From NCBI GenBank assembly GCA_943912335.1, contig CALTUD010000003.1, forward strand, positions 124,001-188,000: DNA of 64,000 bases. The letters run 5' to 3'. Under the pieces are notes generated by a model. It had not been told where the DNA came from. It worked only from the letters and a program-made list of their open reading frames with translations, and did not search any database. Made by a program: the position numbers and the translations under genes. The first letter of the stretch is position 1. The number at the start of each line of letters is the position of its first letter. This document shows positions 1-7,092 of the stretch, in pieces. Source of the stretch: an uncultured Acetobacteraceae bacterium. GTDB taxonomy: Bacteria > Pseudomonadota > Alphaproteobacteria > Acetobacterales > Acetobacteraceae.

Positions 1-1313
1 CGGGTCTGGTTCACGGCTACGGCAGCGTTGACGAGCAACATGAACCATGCCGGCAGGGCAACCAGCAGGAAACGGCGTGCCGGCAGTGACGGGACGGTTC
101 CGACACTGCGGCGCAAGGCGCGGATCGTCACCGCGGCCAGGGGAATGGACAGAACGAAACCCCACCAGTGGTCCACGAACAGACCGCGCAGCAACAAGGG
201 CAGGGTGACAGCCAGATGCCAGCCGATCTGGTGCAGCGGGTCGGCCAGCAGGAAGTGCCGCACCAGATAGGCGCCGTGATGCGCCCAGCCACCGGCGCGA
301 CGCAGCGTGTCCTGCAGCATCGGGCCGATGCCGATGGCATAGAAGCTGTTTGGATGATCGTCCCAGCCGAAGCGATCGCAGGCATGTCGGTCGAACAGGA
401 GGCTACCGAGGCCGTTGCCATCCGGCATCCAGCAGACGAAGGATCGGCCGTATTCGCGCCAGTCCATGCTGTTGAACGATAGCCGCTGCACGAAGGTGTG
501 CGAGGCGTAGCCGAAGGTGAGCGCCGCACGGTGCATGACCACGGCGTTGCGGGCGATCCAGGTGGCGACCGGGAGAACGGCGCCCAAGGTGAACAACAGG
601 ACCGGCTTTCGGGCGGAGTCGTGGCGGAGTGCGGCGCCCATGGCGGCCAGGATCGACACGCCTGCGAGAAGCTCGAAGGCGGGCCTTGCCAGCGTGGCGA
701 AACCGAGCGCCAGACCGGCGCCGAGGGCCCAGCGGCCTGGACGCCATCCGGGCAGGGTCGCGGCGACCGCGCAGCTCTGCGCGAGCACGACCAGGAACAG
801 GCTGATCGTTTCCGTCATCATGTAGTCGACGGACAGCAGCAGCAGCGGGGCGGCGGGCAGCAGCAGAAGCAAGGTGATCCAGCCTGTGCGCGGCCGGCCG
901 ATCCGGCTGCCGAGCCACCAGATCATCCAGAACGTCGCCGCCAGCATGGCGAACTGCATAGGGCGCATCGGGCCGGTGTCGCGCGTGCAGCCCGCGGCGT
1001 CGCCGCCTTGTGCGACGAGACAGTCGGTGCTGGCGGCGAACGAAGGCGATACCGAGGCGGCGGCGGCCAATAGGGCCGGATAAAGCGGGGTGAAGCGCAT
1101 GCCGGACGGGCGTTCGGTCCGGTCGTTGCCACCGGCGAAGAAGAACCCGTCGGTGAAGCGGTGATGGTGGCGCAGATCGAAGGCGATGCCGAGATAGAAG
1201 CGCTGGTCGTAACGGTCGAGCGGCTGCACGCGGTCGCCGCGCCAGCACAGGGCGAGAACGACGACCACCAGAAGCAGGGCCAGGATCGGGAACCGCATGC
1301 GCACGGCGCTCAT
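1..1313 (-). CDS. GT-C/GT39-like multi-pass membrane protein, 3' end cut by window edge
   Basis: An open frame of 437 codons starts at the ATG at 1313-1311 and runs off the left edge without a stop. It begins with a membrane helix (about residues 7-24), then a soluble stretch with the acidic cluster DRYDQRFY (residues 33-40), followed by many hydrophobic helices such as WMIWWLGSRIG and TGWITLLLLLPAAPLLLL. This layout, with an acidic motif in the first periplasmic loop and many later helices, is that of GT-C fold glycosyltransferases (PMT/ArnT-like), which use lipid-linked sugar donors at the periplasmic side of the inner membrane. The donor and acceptor cannot be read from the sequence. The gene is divergent from the Smr gene at 1441. 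A generic membrane protein of unknown function is the alternative. Confidence 0.6.
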   Translation of the reverse strand, partial: MSAVRMRFPILALLLVVVVLALCWRGDRVQPLDRYDQRFYLGIAFDLRHHHRFTDGFFFAGGNDRTERPSGMRFTPLYPALLAAAASVSPSFAASTDCLVAQGGDAAGCTRDTGPMRPMQFAMLAATFWMIWWLGSRIGRPRTGWITLLLLLPAAPLLLLSVDYMMTETISLFLVVLAQSCAVAATLPGWRPGRWALGAGLALGFATLARPAFELLAGVSILAAMGAALRHDSARKPVLLFTLGAVLPVATWIARNAVVMHRAALTFGYASHTFVQRLSFNSMDWREYGRSFVCWMPDGNGLGSLLFDRHACDRFGWDDHPNSFYAIGIGPMLQDTLRRAGGWAHHGAYLVRHFLLADPLHQIGWHLAVTLPLLLRGLFVDHWWGFVLSIPLAAVTIRALRRSVGTVPSLPARRFLLVALPAWFMLLVNAAVAVNQT

Positions 1314-1440
1314 TTAGGCGTGTCCCGGCGTGGCGGTCCAGAAGCGGCGCCGGGATCCGACGGTGCTGGAACCGGGCGGAGCGGCGTGAGATGATACGCA
1401 ACGGCGCGGACATGGGCGTATCGGAGGAAGGGGATCGAGC

Positions 1441-1980
1441 ATGACGGCGCGCCGGCTTCGCGATGGCGAGCTGTCACTTTGGTTCGAGACGATGCGCGGC
1501 GTGCGGCCGCTGCGTCCCGGGGCGATGCCGAAAGCGGCGGAAACGCCGGCTGCTGTATCTCCCAAGCCCGATGCTCCGGAGCCCGCACGGGTCGCGATGC
1601 GCGTGCCGGCGCCGAGAGTCCGGCCAGCCGACCCTTTCCTGGTGATCGGCGAGCGTCAGGGCGGGCTGGACGACACGAGCTGGCGTATGCTGGGCAACGG
1701 CAAGATGCGGCCGCAGCGACGGCTCGATCTGCACGGGCGCCACGCGGAAACGGCGTTCGGGCTGCTGCACGGCTTTCTGTTGCGCGCGCATGCGGATCGT
1801 CTGCGCTGCGTCGAGATCATCACCGGCGCCGGGAGCGGGCCGGAAGGCGGCATCCTACGACGCGAACTGCCGCACTGGCTGGCACGGGCCGATCTGCGCC
1901 CGCTGATTCTGGCAGCGGTGCATCCGCATGCCCGCAACGTCGGTTCGGTGCGGCTGTTGTTGCGGCGCCGTTCGTCGTGA
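1441..1980 (+). CDS. Smr/MutS2 C-terminal domain protein
   Basis: A 179-residue protein with a low-complexity, proline-rich N-terminal half and a C-terminal Smr domain at about residues 92-175. The family signatures are LDLHGR (95-100) and ITGAGSG (127-133) followed by GGILRRELPHWL. Stand-alone Smr proteins are nucleic-acid-binding proteins or nickases; the precise substrate is unknown, and the name 'MutS-related' reflects domain homology only. A good ribosome site (GGAGGAAGGGG) lies just before the ATG. The last bases overlap the GTG start of the photolyase gene (GTGA), so the two are translationally coupled. In many alphaproteobacteria this gene follows a membrane-bound lytic transglycosylase gene, which is not seen here. 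Confidence 0.85.
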   Translation: MTARRLRDGELSLWFETMRGVRPLRPGAMPKAAETPAAVSPKPDAPEPARVAMRVPAPRVRPADPFLVIGERQGGLDDTSWRMLGNGKMRPQRRLDLHGRHAETAFGLLHGFLLRAHADRLRCVEIITGAGSGPEGGILRRELPHWLARADLRPLILAAVHPHARNVGSVRLLLRRRSS

Positions 1981-3527
1981 AGAGGGCGGTCGGCACGCTC
2001 CGTCTGGTGCTGGGCGATCAGCTTTCCGACGATCTGTCGGCTCTGGACGGGCTCGACCCCCGTCGCGACGTGGTCGTGATGGCGGAGGTGGACGACGAGT
2101 GCACCTATGTGCGGCACCACGCCAAGAAGATCGTTCTGGTGCTGTCGGCGATGCGGCATTTCGCGGCGCGGCTTCGCGATCGCGGTGTGACGGTGCGCTA
2201 CACGGCGCTCGACGACCCGGACAACACCCATGCGATCGAGAGCGAGATGCGGCGCGCGATCGCGGCGCTGAAACCGGAACGCGTGATCGCGACGGCGCCG
2301 GGCGAATGGCGTCTGATGCAGATCATGAGCGGCTGGCACGAACGGCTCGGCCTGCCGGTGGAGGTCCTGGACGATACGCGTTTCCTGTGCGGGTTGCGGG
2401 AATTCAGGCACTGGGCGGGAAGCCGCAAGCAGCTTCGCATGGAGTTCTTCTATCGCGACATGCGACGCCGCTACGGCATTCTGATGGACGACGACGCACC
2501 GGTGGGCGGGCGCTGGAACTTCGATCACGACAACCGAAAGCGTATGCCGGGCGGGATCGTGCCGCCGGAGCCGCCGCGCTTTCCGCCGGACGAGACCACG
2601 CGGGCGGTGATGGCGCTGGTGGCAGCGCGGTTCGGCGACCATTTCGGCGAGCCGGACGGGTTCGATCTGCCGGTGACGGCGGAACAGGCGGCGCTGGCGC
2701 TGGATCATTTCGTGAGCGAGCGACTGGCGGATTTCGGCGACTGGCAGGATTTCATGCGCACCGGCGACCCGGTGCTGTTCCACGCCCTCGTCTCGACCTC
2801 GCTGAATTGCGGGTTGCTGAATCCACTTTCCGTGTGCCGCGCTGCGGAAGACGCGTATCGCGACGGGGTGGCGCCGTTGAACGCGGTCGAAGGGTTCGTC
2901 CGCCAGGTGCTCGGATGGCGCGAATACGTGCGCGGACTTTATTGGCTGCATATGCCGGATTACGCACGGCGCAATGCGCTGGGCGCGGTGCGCCGCCTGC
3001 CTTGGTTCTTCTGGTCCGGCGAGACGCGGATGAACTGCATCGGCAACGTGGTTCGCGACACCAGGGAGAATGCCTACGCGCACCATATCCAACGCTTGAT
3101 GGTGATCGGCAATTTCGCGCTGCTGGCCGGGCTCGACCCGGATGCGGTCGATGAATGGTTTCTGATCGTCTACGCCGACGCCTACGAATGGGTGGAGATG
3201 CCCAACGTGCGCGGTATGGCGTTGTTCGCCGATGGTGGCATCATGGGATCGAAGCCCTATGCGGCGTCCGGCGCCTATATCGACCGGATGAGCGATTACT
3301 GCGCCGACTGCCAGTATGCGGTGAAAGAGTCCACCGGGCCGCGCGCGTGTCCATTCAACGCCCTGTACTGGGATTTCATCGCCCGCCATTCGGACCGTCT
3401 GGCGGCCAATCCGCGCATGTCCATGCCGGTGCGGAGCTGGGCGCGTATGGCGCCGGCCAAGCAGACGGCCTTGCGGGAACGGGCCGCTGATTTTCTCGAT
3501 GCCATGGACCGCGGCGATCTGGTCTGA
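1977..3527 (+). CDS. Fe-S cluster (6-4) photolyase / bacterial cryptochrome (PhrB family)
   Basis: A 516-residue flavoprotein of the FeS-BCP group, which repairs UV-induced (6-4) photoproducts using light, FAD and a lumazine-type antenna and which carries a [4Fe-4S] cluster. Four cysteines at 354, 442, 445 and 458 (in MNCIGN, YCADCQ and RACPFN) match the cluster ligands of Agrobacterium PhrB in spacing. The paired histidines of the active site are visible in YAHHIQRL (about 369-370), and the C-terminal FAD-binding region (WREYVRGLYW) is intact. The N-terminal part is a Rossmann-like antenna domain. I chose the GTG at 1977 because it overlaps the Smr stop codon; an open frame continues upstream to 1479, but that part is only the shadow of Smr. 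Confidence 0.92.
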   Translation: MKRAVGTLRLVLGDQLSDDLSALDGLDPRRDVVVMAEVDDECTYVRHHAKKIVLVLSAMRHFAARLRDRGVTVRYTALDDPDNTHAIESEMRRAIAALKPERVIATAPGEWRLMQIMSGWHERLGLPVEVLDDTRFLCGLREFRHWAGSRKQLRMEFFYRDMRRRYGILMDDDAPVGGRWNFDHDNRKRMPGGIVPPEPPRFPPDETTRAVMALVAARFGDHFGEPDGFDLPVTAEQAALALDHFVSERLADFGDWQDFMRTGDPVLFHALVSTSLNCGLLNPLSVCRAAEDAYRDGVAPLNAVEGFVRQVLGWREYVRGLYWLHMPDYARRNALGAVRRLPWFFWSGETRMNCIGNVVRDTRENAYAHHIQRLMVIGNFALLAGLDPDAVDEWFLIVYADAYEWVEMPNVRGMALFADGGIMGSKPYAASGAYIDRMSDYCADCQYAVKESTGPRACPFNALYWDFIARHSDRLAANPRMSMPVRSWARMAPAKQTALRERAADFLDAMDRGDLV

Positions 3528-3560
3528 CATTCTGCAACGATCAAGCGTGGAGCTGGTCGG

Positions 3561-4415
3561 ATGGCGGAAGAAGCAGGCGAGGACTCGCCGCATCTGGACG
3601 AGCAGGAGAAGGAACAGGCGCGCAAGACCGCTGTGGTCGGCTCGCTCGTCATCCATGAGGTCGTGCGCGAGCAGGGCGAGAAGGAGCTGGGGCGCTCCTT
3701 CAACGGTTTGGCCTGGTCCGGTCTCGCCGCAGGACTTTCGATCGGCTTCTCTTTCGTGGCGCAGGCCTACATCAAGGCCGGGTTGCCGGAAGCGCCCTGG
3801 GCGCGGCTGGTGGACGGGTTCGGCTACAGCCTGGGCTTCCTGATCGTCATCCTGGGTCAGCAGCAGCTTTTCACCGAAACGACGCTGACGGCGCTGATCC
3901 CGACCCTGGTGAGCCGGACGCTGCGCGATGCCGGGGCGACGCTGCGTGTCTGGGGGATCGTCCTGGCCGCGAACCTGATCGGCACATTCATCTTCTCGTG
4001 GATCTTGTCGCGGCACGGCGTGGTCTCACCCGAGGCCTTCGAGGCGATGAGGAGTATCTCGGCCAAGCTCATGTCGCATTCGTTCGGGCAGACGGCGATG
4101 CTGGCCGGCGCGGCCGGCTGGCTGATCGGCTTGATGGTCTGGCTGCTGCCCGGTGCCGGCCCGTCACGGCCGATCATCATCATCGTGCTGACCTATGTGG
4201 TGGCGCTGTGCGAGTTCCCGCATGCGATCGCCGGATCGGTGGAGGGCGCGTTCGGGGTGTGGATCGGCCAGGCGAGCGTGTATGACTATTTGTGGCGTTT
4301 CTTCGCGCCGACCATGCTGGGCAACGTGATCGCCGGAACGGCACTGGTGGCGCTGCTGAACCATGCGCCGGTGCTGGACGAGCTGAAGCGCGGCAAGGAC
4401 GGCAAGAAGAGCTAA
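3561..4415 (+). CDS. Formate/nitrite transporter (FNT) family membrane channel
   Basis: A 284-residue inner-membrane protein. After a charged cytoplasmic N-terminus (about 45 residues, rich in Glu and Lys) come six hydrophobic helices, beginning with FNGLAWSGLAAGLSIGFSF. The FNT channel half-helix region is represented by LGQQQLFTETTLTALIP. The long hydrophilic N-terminus and the QQLFTE motif resemble the YfdC branch of the family rather than FocA or NirC, so the substrate (small monovalent anion) is not assigned. The gene starts 33 bases after the photolyase and probably shares its transcript. Its stop codon overlaps that of the convergent bluB by 4 bases. Confidence 0.85.
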   Translation: MAEEAGEDSPHLDEQEKEQARKTAVVGSLVIHEVVREQGEKELGRSFNGLAWSGLAAGLSIGFSFVAQAYIKAGLPEAPWARLVDGFGYSLGFLIVILGQQQLFTETTLTALIPTLVSRTLRDAGATLRVWGIVLAANLIGTFIFSWILSRHGVVSPEAFEAMRSISAKLMSHSFGQTAMLAGAAGWLIGLMVWLLPGAGPSRPIIIIVLTYVVALCEFPHAIAGSVEGAFGVWIGQASVYDYLWRFFAPTMLGNVIAGTALVALLNHAPVLDELKRGKDGKKS

Positions 4416-5047
4416 CGCTCCAGCACGGGCATGGCAGGGCGACGCTGCGCCCAGCCTTCCCGGGCGAGTTCCGGCGTGGCGTGATCCGCGTCGGGGTAGC
4501 CGAGGCAGAGATAGGCGATGAAACGCCAGGATTCCGGCACGTCCAGGATCGCGTTCATGCGGTCCGGCGCCAGGATCGACACCCAGCCCAGGCCGACACC
4601 TTCCGCCCGTGCCGCCAGCCACAGCGTGTGGATCGCCAGAACGGCGGAGAAGCTGGTGGTTTCCGGCATGGTGCGCCGGCCGAGGCCGCGCCCTTGCGCA
4701 GGCTCGGGTTCGGCGAACACGGCGAGATGCAACGGGGCGCGGTCCAGCCCGGCGAGTTTGAGCCGGGCATAGCGTGCGGCATCGTCGCCGGTCCGGGCGG
4801 CGAGGGCGTCGGCGTTGCAGCGCGCGAATTCAGCGCGGACGGCCTCGCGCGCCGGCTGGCTGCCGACACGCACGACGCGCCAGGGCTCGCTGAGGCCGAC
4901 GGACGGGGCCAGACGGGCGGTGTCGAGCAGGGTCTCGATCAGGGCATCCGGCAGCGGATCGGTCCGGAAATGGCGTACGTCGCGTCGCCACACGAAGAGG
5001 TCGTGCAACTGTGCCCGGAAGCGATCGTCGAACGCGGGCGGGGTCAT
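4412..5047 (-). CDS. bluB: 5,6-dimethylbenzimidazole synthase
   Basis: A 211-residue nitroreductase-fold enzyme that fragments reduced FMN to give 5,6-dimethylbenzimidazole, the lower ligand of vitamin B12. It matches the BluB family along its whole length: WRRDVRHFRTDPLP near the N-terminus, the flavin-contact stretch LAPSVGLSEPWR, and LGWVSILAP plus LCLGYPD near the C-terminus. The ATG at 5047 overlaps the stop of cbiB (ATGA), showing an operon cbiB-bluB. An in-frame extension upstream to 5521 is antisense or out-of-frame shadow within cbiB and has no family similarity. With cbiB and cobC it forms a lower-ligand and side-chain block of cobalamin synthesis. Confidence 0.93.
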   Translation of the reverse strand: MTPPAFDDRFRAQLHDLFVWRRDVRHFRTDPLPDALIETLLDTARLAPSVGLSEPWRVVRVGSQPAREAVRAEFARCNADALAARTGDDAARYARLKLAGLDRAPLHLAVFAEPEPAQGRGLGRRTMPETTSFSAVLAIHTLWLAARAEGVGLGWVSILAPDRMNAILDVPESWRFIAYLCLGYPDADHATPELAREGWAQRRPAMPVLER

Positions 5048-6024
5048 GCGAGGCTCCACCGGTGGAAACAAAAGGCGAGATCGAGGGTGAGCAGCATGGC
5101 GACGAGCAGCACGCAGGCGCGGCGATAAACGACCAGGGCGCGACGGATGTCGGCAGCCGTGCAGTCGGCGCGTCCGTCGCCCATCCAGTGATCCGTTACG
5201 ATCATGCCGTGATAGGCACGAGGGCCGGCGAGGCGCAGACCGAGCGCGCCGGCCATGGCGGCTTCCGGCCAGCCGGCGTTGGGCGACCGGTGCCGGCCCG
5301 CATCGCGGAGTACCGCGCGGATCGCGTTGCCGGTGCGTTTCGGCGCCGCGAGAGCGAGCAGCAACGCGGAGAGACGTGAGGCGGGGAGGTTCACCAGATC
5401 GTCCAAACGCGCGGCGGCCCAGCCGAAGGCCTCGTGCCGTGCCGTGCGGTGGCCGATCATGCTGTCCGCCGTGTTGACGGCCTTGTAGAACACGATCCCG
5501 GGCAGGCCGAACAGCGCACACCAGAACAGCGGCGCTACCACGCCGTCAGAGAAGTTCTCGGCTAGGCTTTCGATTGCGGCGCGCGACACGGCGGGCGCGT
5601 CCAAAGCCTGCGCGTCCCGGCCGACGATCATGGAAACCGCGTGCCGGCCGGCGGCGATGCCGAGGTCGAGCCCGTCCGCCACAGCGCGTACATGGGTGAA
5701 CAGCGAGCGCTGCGCGGGCAGGGTGGCAGCCAGTACGCCGAGCACGACGATCGATGCAGCATGCGGAAGAAACGCGGCGGCAGCCTTCGTCACCAGCAGA
5801 GCGGCGCCGGTGGGAAGAACGACGATCAGCCCCGCCGATACGACGCCCGCGATACGACGACGTGCCGGAGCGGCTGCGCCGTCGTTCAGGCCACGGTCCA
5901 GCCGGCCGATCAATGCACCGATCCAGCCGACAGGGTGGCCGATGAGGCGGTATAGGGTGGGCGGGTAGCCGGTTGCCGCTTCCACGAGGGCTGCGATCGT
6001 CGCCACCAGGGGAGGTTGGATCAT
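5044..6024 (-). CDS. cbiB: Adenosylcobinamide-phosphate synthase
   Basis: A 326-residue integral membrane protein (called CbiB or CobD) that attaches aminopropanol or its phosphate to adenosylcobyric acid. Family features are the N-terminal helix, the segment HPVGWIGALIGRLDR, and the conserved RDAQALDAPAVSRAAIESLAENFSDG region split here as SRAAIESLAENFSDGV followed by APLFWCALFGLPG. Start is the ATG at 6024; its leader overlaps the region upstream of the divergent cobC gene, so the two transcripts start back to back. No cobalamin riboswitch can be recognised in the very short space between them. The 3' end overlaps bluB by 4 bases. Confidence 0.93.
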   Translation of the reverse strand: MIQPPLVATIAALVEAATGYPPTLYRLIGHPVGWIGALIGRLDRGLNDGAAAPARRRIAGVVSAGLIVVLPTGAALLVTKAAAAFLPHAASIVVLGVLAATLPAQRSLFTHVRAVADGLDLGIAAGRHAVSMIVGRDAQALDAPAVSRAAIESLAENFSDGVVAPLFWCALFGLPGIVFYKAVNTADSMIGHRTARHEAFGWAAARLDDLVNLPASRLSALLLALAAPKRTGNAIRAVLRDAGRHRSPNAGWPEAAMAGALGLRLAGPRAYHGMIVTDHWMGDGRADCTAADIRRALVVYRRACVLLVAMLLTLDLAFCFHRWSLA

Positions 6025-6057
6025 GGAGCGTTCGAAACCGTGCGGAACCGTGCGGGC

Positions 6058-7092
6058 ATGGTGAGCGCGCTCCCTAGCATGGCGGCCGCGGCGGTGCATG
6101 GCGGGCGGTTGATCGCAGCGCAACGCGCCTTTCCGGATGCGCCCCTGCCTTGGATCGACCTCTCCACGGGAATCAGCCCGTTCGCCTATCCAATCGGCGC
6201 GATTCCGGATACGGCGTTCCACCGTCTGCCCGAACCGGAGCAGGAGGCGGCGCTGCGTGCGGTCGCGGCTCGTGCCTATGGCGCGCCAGATGCGGATCAT
6301 GTGTGTCTGGCACCGGGCTCACAGATGCTGATCTCGCTGCTGCCGCTTCTGCTGCGCTGCCGGCAGGCTTGCGTGCTGCATCCGGGCTATGCCGAGCATG
6401 AGCGCAGTTGGCGTCAGGCCGGGGCGGACATGCGCCGGGCTGGAACGGCCGAGGCGCTGCACGACGCCGCTGCCGTGGATACGGTTCTGGTGCTGTGCAA
6501 CCCCAACAATCCCGATGGGCGGCGGGTCGACAGAGGTGGTCTGGAGGCGCTGGCGGAACGCTGCCAGCGGATCGGAGGCTGGCTCGTGGTGGACGAGGCC
6601 TATGCCGATCTGGAGAACGGCGTTCCGCCTGCGGCTTCGATGCTTGCCCGTTTCGAGCGGGTGGTGGTGTTGCGGTCGCTCGGCAAGAGCTACGGCCTGG
6701 CTGGGGTGAGGTTCGGTGCGTTGCTGGCCCAGCCGTCTGTGGTGGCACAGATGGCGGCGTTGCTCGGGCCCTGGCCGGTTTCCGGCGCGGCGCTGATTCT
6801 GTCGTCGCGGGCGCTCGCCGACGGACGCTGGCGCGAGGCGGCGGCCGAACGAGCCTGCCGGGAGTCGCGTCGGCTGGAGGCGCTTCTTGTCGACACCGGT
6901 ATGACGGCGGTCGGGGGTACCGCGCTGTTCAGGCTGGCATCGGTGCCGGATGCGCAGAAACGCTGGAGGCTACTGGCTGGAGCAGGACTCTTGGCGCGCC
7001 GGTTCGAGGATCGCGCCGACTGGCTGCGCTTCGGTCTGCCGCCGGACGAGGCGGCCTGGACCAGGCTGCGGCACGCCTTGTCTAATCGGTGA
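6058..7092 (+). CDS. cobC: L-threonine-O-3-phosphate decarboxylase
   Basis: A 344-residue PLP-dependent fold-type I aminotransferase homologue that makes (R)-1-amino-2-propanol phosphate, the linker used by CbiB. The naming follows the Pseudomonas/Brucella usage (CobC); the same enzyme is CobD in Salmonella. The Schiff-base lysine is K210 in RSLGKSYGLAG, the cofactor-binding motif is LVLCNPNNPDG, and VVDEAY supplies the Asp. Start choice is uncertain: ATG 6058 is preferred over a TTG at 6016 (ribosome site abutting it) and over ATG 6079. The gene is divergent from cbiB and its 3' end overlaps the convergent diguanylate cyclase gene by 11 bases. Confidence 0.9.
   Translation: MVSALPSMAAAAVHGGRLIAAQRAFPDAPLPWIDLSTGISPFAYPIGAIPDTAFHRLPEPEQEAALRAVAARAYGAPDADHVCLAPGSQMLISLLPLLLRCRQACVLHPGYAEHERSWRQAGADMRRAGTAEALHDAAAVDTVLVLCNPNNPDGRRVDRGGLEALAERCQRIGGWLVVDEAYADLENGVPPAASMLARFERVVVLRSLGKSYGLAGVRFGALLAQPSVVAQMAALLGPWPVSGAALILSSRALADGRWREAAAERACRESRRLEALLVDTGMTAVGGTALFRLASVPDAQKRWRLLAGAGLLARRFEDRADWLRFGLPPDEAAWTRLRHALSNR

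Noticed and set aside
403..1413. A 336-codon minus-strand frame with Arg-rich product in the left-edge region
   Set aside because: It overlaps the true membrane protein frame starting at 1313 in another register; its composition (Arg and Ala runs) is typical for a shadow of G+C-rich coding DNA.
1656..4016. A 786-codon open frame antisense to Smr, photolyase and FNT genes
   Set aside because: It crosses three well-supported genes on the other strand and its product is His/Arg/Gln rich without any domain. Such long antisense frames are common at this G+C content.
4412..7092. A cobalamin riboswitch controlling bluB/cbiB/cobC
   Set aside because: The divergent starts are about 33 bases apart, too little space for the riboswitch, and no B12-box-like sequence was seen.
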